This document shows, piece by piece, positions 1 to 7,350 of a stretch of 54,196 bases of DNA. A program made the position numbers and the translations under genes. Location: the NCBI GenBank assembly GCA_023457715.1, contig JAEWKR010000036.1, forward strand, positions 1 to 54,196, read 5' to 3'. Each line of letters starts with the position of its first letter. Positions within the stretch are counted from its first letter, which is position 1. This DNA is from Verrucomicrobiota bacterium (GTDB taxonomy: Bacteria > Verrucomicrobiota > Verrucomicrobiia > Opitutales > Opitutaceae). The notes under the pieces were generated by a model. It saw nothing but the letters and a program-made list of their open reading frames with translations, made no database searches and was not told the DNA's origin.

Positions 1-705
1 GGTCTGGAGCTGGTGCGGCGGTCCGGCAGCCTGGGCACCCCGCTCCCCGGCGCGGCCCAGGCCGCCCGCGGCCGCGCGGAGCTCAGCCGGTTCATCCTGG
101 CGCAATGGACGCGCCGCGACGCGGACGCCGCGCTGGAGTGGACCACCCGGCTGCCCGACGCGGATCAAGTCGAAGCGGTCGTGACGCTGGCCTTCGAACT
201 GGCCCAGTTCCGGCCGGAGCGGGCGTGGGAACTCGCCCAGCGTCTACCCGACAACCGTGATCGGCGGCTGCTCGTCGCCCAGCTGGCGCAGACCTGGAGT
301 GCGCGTGATCCCGCCGGCGCCGATGCGTGGGTGAAAGCGCTCGCCGCCGGCCCGACGCGCGACGCGGCCCTTGCCGGACTCGCCGCGGCCACCGGCCCGG
401 TCCGAGCGGGGCGGGGGAGGGAGGCCGCCGCGCCCGCCCCGGCCGGAGGGGCGCTCGTCACCGCCCCGGCCGGTGCGCGCGCCGACACCGTGTGGCGTGA
501 GCTCGAGCAGCGGGTGCAGGCCTCCCCATCCGCCGCCGCGACCTGGCTGGAATCTTTGCCGTCGCCGGACGTGACGGACGAGATGCTGCGCCGGGTGGCG
601 CAGGAATGGTTGCGGACTGATCCGGTGGCGGCCGCCACCTGGCTTCACGTGCACGTGCCGTCGCCGTCGCGCCGCGATCAGATCCTCCGCGAGGTGCTGC
701 CGTGA
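1..705 (+). CDS. Repeat-containing hypothetical protein, 5' end outside window
   Basis: The reading frame is open from base 1, so the gene begins upstream of the window; an internal GTG at 13 is only the first available start. About 234 residues are visible, ending at TGA 703-705. They consist of degenerate helical repeats of about 30-35 residues, each carrying a tryptophan and a Leu-Pro turn (for example AALEWTTRLP, ADAWVKALA, AATWLESLP, AATWLHVHVP), with the spacer D-P-x-A-A. Repeats of this type are common in large uncharacterised proteins of Verrucomicrobiota. Residues of about 128-160 are Ala/Gly/Pro/Arg rich and interrupt the pattern, either a linker or a diverged repeat. No catalytic motif is visible and the function is unknown. 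The coding call is strong because composition and repeats run up to the stop. Confidence 0.75.
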   Translation, partial: GLELVRRSGSLGTPLPGAAQAARGRAELSRFILAQWTRRDADAALEWTTRLPDADQVEAVVTLAFELAQFRPERAWELAQRLPDNRDRRLLVAQLAQTWSARDPAGADAWVKALAAGPTRDAALAGLAAATGPVRAGRGREAAAPAPAGGALVTAPAGARADTVWRELEQRVQASPSAAATWLESLPSPDVTDEMLRRVAQEWLRTDPVAAATWLHVHVPSPSRRDQILREVLP

Positions 706-862
706 AGGCCGGAGGGCCGGAAGGCCGGAGGGCCAGAGGGCCGGAGGGGCGGGAGGGGCGGAAGAGAAATGCTGAAACGCCGAAAAGCTGAAACGCTGAA
801 AGACTGACTCTGTCCTCGGGGCCGCAGGCCTCATCTCAAATCTCAAATTTCAAATCTCAAAT
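705..862. repeat. Three consecutive short tandem-repeat blocks
   Basis: Directly after the stop codon come three different repeats in series: GGCCGGAG-like units (period 8) at about 705-761, GCTGAAA-like units (period 7-8, each with a TGA) at about 769-806, and TCTCAAA units (period 7) at about 832-862. The rest of the 706-1024 gap holds no gene I can support; the GH97 promoter should lie at about 880-1020, but no convincing -35/-10 pair was found. Confidence 0.85.
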
Positions 863-1024
863 GCCGGCGCAGCCGGCCCAACGCCCGCCCCATTCGCTCC
901 CTCGATCAGCGTGGTGAGTCCCGGTAATTCCCCGCCGCGATCGCTCCCCTTGGCTTGAGGTTACTCCCTTCGCGGTTCCACTCTTTCCTCTCTCCCTCCG
1001 CTCCGTCCCCGGATCCGCATTCCT

Positions 1025-2980
1025 ATGAAACCTCTGCGTCTCGTCTCACTCGGTCTGTTCGCTGTCGCCCTGTTCTGTGCCCGGCTCGCTGCCGCGCCGC
1101 ATGTCCTGCAATCGCCCAACGGCCAGATCGCGGTCACGGTCGACGTCGCCGAACGCGTCACCTTCAGCGTCGCGCTCGAGGAGCGACCGCTCGTCCGTGA
1201 CGCCGTCGTTTCGCTTCACGTCGGTGAACGAAAGCTCGGGGTCAACGCGCGGGTGACCGGGGTCGAGACGTCGGCGACCGACCAGGCCATCCGACTACCC
1301 GTGGCGATCAAATCCTCCACCTTGCGCGAACAGTACCAGGAGCTGCGCCTCAACCTCGAAGGCGGGGCCGCCCTCGTTTTCCGCGCGTACAACGAAGGGG
1401 TCGCCTACCGCTGGGAGACTCGATTTCCCGAAGCTGAGGTCCTCGTGGGCGGCGAGGCCCTGACGCTGCCCTTCGCCGGCGACTACACCGTGTTCTATCC
1501 GGAAGAGCAGAGCCTCTTCAGCCACAACGAGCGGCTCTTCCTGCCGCGGCCGATGAGCGAGATCGGGGCGAAGCATCTGGCGAGTATTCCGATCGTGATC
1601 GATGCCGAGTTCGCCAAGCTCTTCGTGTCCGACGCGGACGTGGAGGAGTACCCCGGACTGTGGTTTGTCGGCACCGGCGGGTCGGGCCTGCAGGCCACCT
1701 TCCCGGCTTATCCGCTGGAGGAGAAACTCACGGGCGATCGCGATTTCGCCGTGACGAAGACCGCCCCGTACCTGGCGAAGACGAAAGGCACCCGCAGCTA
1801 CCCCTGGCGCGCCCTCGGCATCGTGCGCCGCGACGCGGAGCTCCTCAGCAACTCGCTGCTGTACCTGCTCGGGTCACCGTCGCGCATCGCCGACCCGTCC
1901 TGGATCAAGCCGGGCAAGGTGGCGTGGGACTGGTGGAACGCGAACAACCTCACGGGCGTCGATTTCAAGACGGGCATCAACAACGCGACCTACCAGGCGT
2001 TCATCGACTTTGCGGCGGAAAACAAGATCGAGTACGTCGTCCTCGACGAAGGCTGGTACAAGCTCGGCAACGTGCTCGACGTGGTGCCGGAGATCGACGT
2101 TCCCGCACTCGTGGCGTACGGCCGTCGGAAGAACGTCGGCATCATCCTCTGGGTGGTCTGGAAAACCCTCGACGACCAGCTCAAGCCGGCGCTCGACCAA
2201 TTCGCGAAGTGGGGCGTCAAGGGCATCAAGGTCGACTTCATGCAGCGCGATGACCAGTTGCTGATGAATTACTATCATCGCGTCTGCCAGGAAACCGCTG
2301 CCCGCCGCATGCTGGTCGATTTCCATGGAGGCATCCGGTCCGCCCTGCTGACGCGCACCTGGCCGAACCTGATCTCGGTCGAAGGCGTGCGCGGCAACGA
2401 GTGGAACAAGTGGAGCGCGCACATCACGCCCGAGCACAAGGTGTCGCTGCCGTTCACCCGTATGATCGTCGGCCCGATGGATTTCACGCCGGGTGCGACT
2501 CACAACGCCAACCGCGGCGGGTTCTCCTTCAACCATTACCGTCCCACGTCACAGGGCACGCGCGTGAACGAGATGGCGCTGTACGTGGTGTACGAAAGTC
2601 CCCTCCAGATGCTGTGCGACACGCCCAGCGCGTACCGCCAGGTGCCGGAGATGCTGCAATTCATCCGCACGGTGCCGACGACCTGGGATGAGACGAAGCC
2701 GCTCGATGGCCGCATCAGCGATTTCGTGGTCGTCGCCCGGCGTCACGGAGCGGATTGGTACCTCGGCGCCATCACCGACTGGACGGGTCGAGAGCTCGAG
2801 GTGGACCTCTCATTCCTGCCCGCAGGCACCTATCAGCTCGAGGAGTTCCGCGACGGCGTGAATGCCAACACGCACGCGGAGGACTACCAGCATCGCCGCT
2901 CCACCGTGCAGAGCGGAAGCAAGCTGAAGGTCACGCTCGCCGAAGGCGGCGGCTGGGTGGCAAGGTTGAAGAGGGAGTAA
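1025..2980 (+). CDS. Glycoside hydrolase family 97, probable retaining alpha-galactosidase
   Basis: This is a 651-residue exported enzyme. Residues 1-24 form a signal peptide (basic start, hydrophobic core, LAAA end). The N-terminal beta-sandwich typical of GH97 is followed by a (beta/alpha)8 barrel beginning near KVAWDWWNANN and a C-terminal beta domain; the length fits the family. The barrel has Asp404 in GIKVDFM and Glu453 in SVEGVRGNEW. In GH97 the Asp nucleophile marks the retaining alpha-galactosidase branch, while the inverting SusB-type alpha-glucosidases use glutamates instead, so a retaining alpha-galactosidase is the better guess. The following epimerase and GH130 gene suggest it removes galactosyl side chains from galactomannan in the periplasm. 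The TAA stop lies inside the tandem repeat that follows. Family is very likely; substrate is inference. Confidence 0.9.
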   Translation: MKPLRLVSLGLFAVALFCARLAAAPHVLQSPNGQIAVTVDVAERVTFSVALEERPLVRDAVVSLHVGERKLGVNARVTGVETSATDQAIRLPVAIKSSTLREQYQELRLNLEGGAALVFRAYNEGVAYRWETRFPEAEVLVGGEALTLPFAGDYTVFYPEEQSLFSHNERLFLPRPMSEIGAKHLASIPIVIDAEFAKLFVSDADVEEYPGLWFVGTGGSGLQATFPAYPLEEKLTGDRDFAVTKTAPYLAKTKGTRSYPWRALGIVRRDAELLSNSLLYLLGSPSRIADPSWIKPGKVAWDWWNANNLTGVDFKTGINNATYQAFIDFAAENKIEYVVLDEGWYKLGNVLDVVPEIDVPALVAYGRRKNVGIILWVVWKTLDDQLKPALDQFAKWGVKGIKVDFMQRDDQLLMNYYHRVCQETAARRMLVDFHGGIRSALLTRTWPNLISVEGVRGNEWNKWSAHITPEHKVSLPFTRMIVGPMDFTPGATHNANRGGFSFNHYRPTSQGTRVNEMALYVVYESPLQMLCDTPSAYRQVPEMLQFIRTVPTTWDETKPLDGRISDFVVVARRHGADWYLGAITDWTGRELEVDLSFLPAGTYQLEEFRDGVNANTHAEDYQHRRSTVQSGSKLKVTLAEGGGWVARLKRE

Positions 2981-3110
2981 GGGAATGAGGGAGTAAGGGA
3001 ATGAGGGAGTGAGTGGGCGCATCGCGCCGTCGCTTACTGCCCCCTCAATCCCTCAATCCCTCAATCCCTCAATCCCTCAATCCCTCAATCCCTCAATCCC
3101 CCTTTATCCA
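2971..3110. repeat. Inverted pair of period-8 tandem repeats
   Basis: The left arm (2971-3014) is built of units such as GGGAGTAA and GGGAATGA. The right arm (about 3040-3108) is at least seven units of CTCAATCC. The arms are complementary in type and would form a long imperfect hairpin behind the GH97 gene. Each left-arm unit contains TAA or TGA, and the first one is the GH97 stop codon. Confidence 0.9.
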
Positions 3111-3115
3111 GACAC

Positions 3116-3145
3116 AAAAAAGCACGCGGGATAAATCCCGCGTGC
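3116..3145 (-). terminator. Rho-independent terminator of the histone-like gene
   Basis: Read on the minus strand, a perfect 11-bp stem (GCACGCGGGAT paired with ATCCCGCGTGC) with a two-base loop is followed by six T residues. It lies about 30 bases past the stop codon at 3176 and supports the small minus-strand gene as a real transcription unit. Confidence 0.85.
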
Positions 3146-3175
3146 GATTAAGTTGAGGGTTATTTAGCGTCGAAG

Positions 3176-3274
3176 TTACTTCTTCTTCGCTTTGCCGGCG
3201 GCCTTCTTGGCGACCTTCTTCGCCGGCTTTTTCGCTACTTTTTTCGAACTCTTGCTTGTGGTTTTGGAGGGCAT
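3176..3274 (-). CDS. Small lysine-rich histone H1-like protein
   Basis: From the ATG at 3274 this encodes 32 residues, MPSKTTSKSSKKVAKKPAKK followed by VAKKAAGKAKKK. It is almost entirely Lys, Ala, Ser, Thr and Pro, in the KKxAKK pattern of bacterial H1-like DNA-compacting proteins (Hc1/Hc2 and AlgP-like tails). The frame is open further upstream, to 3391, but the N-terminal extension is unlike the rest and has no basic pattern, so I take the internal ATG. A perfect terminator follows. The likely role is non-specific DNA binding; a ribosomal or assembly-factor tail is an alternative. At 32 residues it is much shorter than the usual H1-like proteins. Confidence 0.6.
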   Translation of the reverse strand: MPSKTTSKSSKKVAKKPAKKVAKKAAGKAKKK

Positions 3275-3507
3275 ACGAGCGAACGCTAGCATGCGACGTG
3301 GCGCTGTTCCAGCAGTTTGCGCGCTTTTTTTCAAAAATCTGCAAGGTTCCAAAAATCCGCGAAAGCAGCGGGGAGCAGTTGTAGACGACAACTACAAGCG
3401 CCTCCGGCGTCGCAGTACCTCGGATACAGGGGGGGCAATTTCCGAGGGACAGCGTCCGCCTTCCGCCCTCATTCCCACCACTCCCGCCACCCCTGCTCGA
3501 AACCTCA

Positions 3508-4833
3508 ATGCCCCGAGGCAAATCCTCAATCGGGCGGCATTGCCTCGCCGGCGCAGTCGGAGTTTCGTGGACCTCCGCCGTGACACCGAACCAACGGGAT
3601 CTCCCTCCGTCCACCGCCCTTCGCGAGTATGCGGACCGCATCGAGTCCGATCTGCGCGGCAATATCCTGCCCTTCTGGGCGGCACGCGCCTTTGACGGCG
3701 CCGGCGCCGGTCCCCGCATCGTCGGCGCGCTGACGAACGACCTCCAGCTGGATTCCGGCGCCGAACGCGGTCAGCTGCTCGCGGCGCGCATCCTCTGGAC
3801 GTTCTCCGCGGCGTACGCGCGGTATCGTGATCCCACCTACGCCACCGTCGCGGAGCTCGCCGCCGGGGAGCTCGATACCTGGTTCTGGGACCGACGGCAC
3901 GGCGGTTTCCGCTGGTCCATCCACGCGAACGGCTCCCCCGCGCGGGATCGGAAACAGATCTACGGGCAGGCGTTCGGACTTTACGCGCTGGCCGAATACC
4001 ACGCCGCGACGCAGCGGCCGGAGGCGCTGGCGCGCGCGCTCCAGCTCTTCGAGCTGATCGAGGCGCATGGCCGCGATCCTGTGCTCGGCGGTTACTGGGA
4101 AGCCTTCGCGCCGGACTGGAGTCCGATCACCGACGTCCGCCTGAGCGAGGTGGACCAGAACGATCCGAAGTCGCAGAACACCCACCTGCACGTGATGGAG
4201 GCTTACGCGCGGTTGCTCCGCTGCCACCCCGAGCCGCGGCTGCGCGCCAGCCTGGCCGCACTGCTGGACGTGATGGTGACGCACGTTGTCCAGCCCGCCG
4301 GGCATCTCGGTCTCTTCTTCACCCGCGACTGGAAGCCGACCAGCGAGAAGGTGTCCTTCGGACATGACATCGAGGCGGCGTGGCTGATGAACGACGCGGC
4401 CGACGCCGTCGGTGACGCCACCCTTCGCGCCCGCGTCCATGCGGTCACCCGCCGGTTGGCCGAGATCACCCTCGCCCGCGGGGTCGATGTCGATGGCGGC
4501 GTGTTCAACGAGGGGGACCCGGCCGGGCTGACCAACACGCACAAGGAATGGTGGCCACAGACGGAGGCCGTGATCGGTTTCCTGGACGCGTACCAGCACT
4601 CCGGCGACGCGCGTTATCTCTCCGCCGCGCTGCGCACCTGGGATTTCATCGACCAGCGCCTGATCGATCGGCGGCACGGGGAATGGTTTCGCGGGGTGAC
4701 GCGCGCCGGCGCGTTGCTCGACCAGGAGCTCAAGATAAGCTTCTGGAAATGCCCCTATCACAACGGCCGCGCCGGCCTCGAAGCGCCCCGCCGCCTGCGT
4801 GCGATCGCGGACCCCGCCTTGGCGCACCCGTGA
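3508..4833 (+). CDS. Cellobiose/mannobiose 2-epimerase (AGE family)
   Basis: This is an (alpha/alpha)6-barrel epimerase of the N-acylglucosamine 2-epimerase family, 441 residues from ATG 3508. A GTG at 3580 would give 417 residues, closer to the family's 390-415. Signatures are NTHLHVMEAYA, SFGHDIEAAW (His286), EWWPQTEAV and WKCPYHNGRA (His418). The two histidines are 132 residues apart, as expected for the acid/base pair of cellobiose 2-epimerases, and counted from 3580 they fall close to the numbering of characterised enzymes, which favours the shorter form. No signal peptide is seen, so it is cytoplasmic. The enzyme converts the reducing-end glucose of cellobiose, or mannose of mannobiose, to its C2 epimer. 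With the GH130 gene that follows, mannobiose to mannosylglucose is the likely reaction here. Confidence 0.88.
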   Translation: MPRGKSSIGRHCLAGAVGVSWTSAVTPNQRDLPPSTALREYADRIESDLRGNILPFWAARAFDGAGAGPRIVGALTNDLQLDSGAERGQLLAARILWTFSAAYARYRDPTYATVAELAAGELDTWFWDRRHGGFRWSIHANGSPARDRKQIYGQAFGLYALAEYHAATQRPEALARALQLFELIEAHGRDPVLGGYWEAFAPDWSPITDVRLSEVDQNDPKSQNTHLHVMEAYARLLRCHPEPRLRASLAALLDVMVTHVVQPAGHLGLFFTRDWKPTSEKVSFGHDIEAAWLMNDAADAVGDATLRARVHAVTRRLAEITLARGVDVDGGVFNEGDPAGLTNTHKEWWPQTEAVIGFLDAYQHSGDARYLSAALRTWDFIDQRLIDRRHGEWFRGVTRAGALLDQELKISFWKCPYHNGRAGLEAPRRLRAIADPALAHP

Positions 4834-4922
4834 CCAAGGCAGGAGAAAGAGAAAGATTAAGAGAAAGAGAAAGATTCTGCGAAACCCCCTGACCCAACCC
4901 AAAACTCAAAACCCAAAACCCC
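4834..4922 (+). repeat. Dispersed GGAGAAAGAG element plus AAAACCC repeats
   Basis: The sequence begins right after the epimerase TGA with ACCAAGGCAGGAGAAAGAGA, continues with GAAAGATTAAGA-type units and ends in CTCAAAACCC-type units (period 7). The same order recurs upstream of 25046 and 41441 and, in part, at 12790 and 7303. It separates the epimerase and GH130 genes and forms the 5' leader of the latter. Confidence 0.85.
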
Positions 4923-4930
4923 GATCTCCC

Positions 4931-6172
4931 ATGGCTACGAAATCGCCCGCCAAGTCCACGAAGCGTTCCGCTCCCACCCGCACTCCAAGCGGCTGGAACA
5001 AGCAACTCGCGTCGCTGCGCGCCGCGCACCAGCGGCTCCTGACCCGCCGCAATCCGGTCGACGCGCACTGGCACAATGGGGTCTTCGAACGCTTCACGTA
5101 CCCGGTGCTCACGGCCGACCATGCGCCGATCGAGTGGCGTTACGACCTGAATCCCGCGACGAACCCCTTCCTGATGGAACGGCTGGGCGTCAACGCGACG
5201 CTCAATCCCGGGGCGTTCTACTGGAAGGGCAAGGTGCACCTGGTCGTCCGCACGGAGGGTTATGATCGGAAGAGTTTCTTCGCGATCGCCGAGAGCCCGA
5301 ACGGCATCGATCGCTGGCGTTTCTGGGACGAGCCGGTCGACCTGCCCGAGCTGAAGCCGGAGACCAACGTGTACGACATGCGGATCACCTTTCATCAGGA
5401 CGGGTGGATCTATGGCGTGTTCTGCGCCGAGGCGAAGGACCCGAAGGCCGCCCCCGGCGATCTCTCCAGCGCCGTCGCCCAGGCGGGAATGGTCCGGACG
5501 CGAGACTTCGTGAAATGGGAACGGCTGCCGAATCTCAAGACGCCCGCGTCCCAGCAGCGCAACGTCGTGCTGCATCCGGAATTCGTGGACGGCCAGTACG
5601 CGTTCTACACCCGGCCCATGGACGGCTTCATCGACGTTGGATCGGGCGGCGGCATCGGCTGGACCCTGTGCCGCGACATCACCACCGGCGTGACCGGTCC
5701 GGAAAAAATCATCGATGGCCGTGCGTATCACACGATCAAGGAGTCGAAGAACGGCCAGGGCCCCGCGCCGCTGAAAACGCCGCAAGGCTGGCTGCACCTC
5801 GCGCACGGCGTGCGCAACTGCGCGGCGGGCCTGCGCTATGTGCTCTACCTGTTCATGACCTCACTCGAGGATCCGACCAAGGTCATCGCCGCGCCCGGCG
5901 GCTACTTCCTCGCGCCCCACGAAGGCGAGCGCGTGGGCGACGTCTCCAATGTGACCTTCAGCAACGGCTGGGTGCAGCTCCCGGACAAGCAGCAGACCGT
6001 GTTGATGTATTACGGCGGCTCCGACACCCGTTGCTACGTCGCCCGCTCCACGGTCGCCAAGCTCGTCGACTGGTGCCTCCACACCCCGGAAGACGCGCTC
6101 ACCACGCGGAAGGCCGTGGACCAGCGCCTGGCGTTGATCCGGGCGAACAAGGCGCTCAGGGGAAAGCGGTAG
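4931..6172 (+). CDS. GH130 4-O-beta-D-mannosyl-D-glucose phosphorylase
   Basis: From ATG 4931 the protein has 413 residues. The frame is open back to 4799, but that extension is translated repeat sequence, so I reject it. It has the five-bladed beta-propeller pattern of GH130, with the proton-donor Asp at residue 149 in NVYDMRITFHQDGW and conserved segments LNPGAFYWKGK, FYTRPMDGF, KNGQGPAPLKT and LMYYGGSDT. These match the GH130_1 branch (mannosylglucose phosphorylase), which splits mannosyl-glucose with phosphate into mannose 1-phosphate and glucose. The first 25 residues are Lys/Ser/Thr rich (MATKSPAKSTKRS) and not a signal peptide, so it is cytoplasmic. It follows the epimerase by 97 bases and completes the mannobiose pathway. 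The stop TAG lies in a GCGGTAG repeat that also encodes the last residues. Confidence 0.88.
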   Translation: MATKSPAKSTKRSAPTRTPSGWNKQLASLRAAHQRLLTRRNPVDAHWHNGVFERFTYPVLTADHAPIEWRYDLNPATNPFLMERLGVNATLNPGAFYWKGKVHLVVRTEGYDRKSFFAIAESPNGIDRWRFWDEPVDLPELKPETNVYDMRITFHQDGWIYGVFCAEAKDPKAAPGDLSSAVAQAGMVRTRDFVKWERLPNLKTPASQQRNVVLHPEFVDGQYAFYTRPMDGFIDVGSGGGIGWTLCRDITTGVTGPEKIIDGRAYHTIKESKNGQGPAPLKTPQGWLHLAHGVRNCAAGLRYVLYLFMTSLEDPTKVIAAPGGYFLAPHEGERVGDVSNVTFSNGWVQLPDKQQTVLMYYGGSDTRCYVARSTVAKLVDWCLHTPEDALTTRKAVDQRLALIRANKALRGKR

Positions 6173-6280
6173 GCGGTAGGCGGTCGGATTTATGATTTAC
6201 GATCTATGATTTATGATTCCCGAACCAAGGCCGCTCACGCGACCCAATCATAAATCGTAAATCATAAATCATAAATCAAA
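6173..6280. repeat. Hairpin of ATAAATC/GATTTAT units (period 7)
   Basis: GCGGTAG units run on from the GH130 stop. Then 6187-6218 pairs with 6246-6277 at 29 of 32 positions, each arm being four to five period-7 units. The AT-rich arms stand out in a GC-rich region. It lies between the convergent GH130 and SDR genes and may end transcription from both sides. Confidence 0.9.
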
Positions 6281-6291
6281 TATCGCCCTCC

Positions 6292-7149
6292 TCACCCATT
6301 CACGATACGTCCGCCGTTCGGGTGCAGCACCTGGCCGGTGATGTAGCTTGCTTCGTCTGACGCCAGGAACACGAAACACGGCGCGACCTCCGACGGCTCG
6401 CCGGGACGTCCGAGGGGCACATCCTTGCCGAACGTCTCCTGCTTCTCCTCGGGGAAGGTGGCGGGAATCAGGGGCGTCCAGATCGGGCCGGGCGCCACGC
6501 CGTTCACGCGGATCCCTTTTTCCGCGAGATTGAGCGCGAGCGAGCGCGTGAAGGCGACGATCGCGCCCTTGGTGGTGGCGTAGTCGATGAGTTTCGGATT
6601 GCCGGCGTACGCAGTTACGGAGGTCGTGTTGATGATCGACGCGCCCTTCTTCAGGTGCGGCATCGCGGCCTTCGTCAGGTAGAACATCGCGAAGATGTTC
6701 GTGCGAAAAGTACGTTCCAACTGGGCTTCGGAGATGTCGGTGATCTCGCCGCGGACGTGCTGCTCCGCCGCGTTGTTCACCACAATGTCGAGCCGGCCGA
6801 ACGTTTTCACGTGTTGCTCCACGATCTCGCGGCAGGTTTCCCCGCGCCCGATGTCGCCGGTCACCAGCTCGCACCGGCGGCCGAGTTCGCGCACGCGTTT
6901 CGCGGTCTCCGCGGCATCCTGCTGTTCCTTTTCGAGGTAACAGATCGTGACGTTAGCACCCTCCTTCGCGAACGCGATCGCCACCGCGCGTCCGATGCCG
7001 CTGTCGCCGCCGGTGATCAGCGCCGCGCGATCCTGCAGCTTGCCGGAGCCGCGCGTTGGCTTCTCCGACTGGGGCCGCGGGTCCATCTCATGTTCGAGAC
7101 CAGGCTGCGATTGGCGTTGCGGTGGCTTCGGCGATTTGTCTTCGGGCAT
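6292..7149 (-). CDS. SDR family NADP-dependent oxidoreductase (YghA-like)
   Basis: From ATG 7149 the protein has 285 residues; a GTG at 7164 is less likely. The first 38 residues are polar, rich in Pro, Gln and Lys, like the extended N-terminus of the YghA/general stress protein 39 subgroup. The Rossmann glycine motif TGGDSGIG spans residues 46-53, NNAA lies near 125-128, and the catalytic Ser177, Tyr190 and Lys194 are in place (TTSV, YATTK). The C-terminal SYITGQVLHPNGG is typical of classical SDRs. It probably reduces aldehydes or oxidises sugars or alcohols in the cytoplasm; the substrate cannot be read from sequence. It may be co-transcribed with the permease gene upstream, across a 200-base gap with a repeat. 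Confidence 0.9.
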   Translation of the reverse strand: MPEDKSPKPPQRQSQPGLEHEMDPRPQSEKPTRGSGKLQDRAALITGGDSGIGRAVAIAFAKEGANVTICYLEKEQQDAAETAKRVRELGRRCELVTGDIGRGETCREIVEQHVKTFGRLDIVVNNAAEQHVRGEITDISEAQLERTFRTNIFAMFYLTKAAMPHLKKGASIINTTSVTAYAGNPKLIDYATTKGAIVAFTRSLALNLAEKGIRVNGVAPGPIWTPLIPATFPEEKQETFGKDVPLGRPGEPSEVAPCFVFLASDEASYITGQVLHPNGGRIVNG

Positions 7150-7225
7150 CCGGCAACCTCGCACACGACGGAAGCCGTTGCTATCCGGAGCCGTCCCGAA
7201 ACGCGGGTAGGAGTTCGGGTGCCCT

Positions 7226-7345
7226 CAATCTTTCTCTTGATCTTAATCTTTCTCTTTCTCTTCGGTTTGCGCCCCGCCCCCCGCGCACCCGCAGGACCTA
7301 AGGGGGGAGAAAGAAAAAGTGTAAGAGAGAGAAAGAGTCTGTCCC
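7226..7345. repeat. Inverted CTTTCTCTTT / GAGAAAGAAA blocks, dispersed element copy
   Basis: Pyrimidine units at 7226-7262 face purine units at 7303-7338 across a GC-rich centre (TTCGGTTTGCGCCCCGCCCC). The centre resembles the GGTTTGAGCCGC core found at 24860 and 41360, and the purine arm resembles the GGAGAAAGAG arm at 4843, 12800, 24898 and 41398. I read it as a diverged copy of that element. Confidence 0.75.
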
Positions 7346-7350
7346 AAGAC

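Noticed and set aside
2971..3110. A CRISPR-like array
   Set aside because: The units are contiguous, with no unique spacers of constant length, and no cas gene is in the window.
3390..3410. The small palindrome GTTGTAGACGACAAC as an operator
   Set aside because: It is a single short palindrome upstream of two genes, with no second site or known regulator; chance cannot be excluded.
4799..4930. N-terminal extension of the GH130 gene
   Set aside because: The extra 44 residues are translated GGAGAAAGAG and AAAACCC repeats (basic, low complexity). ATG 4931 gives the family's normal length.
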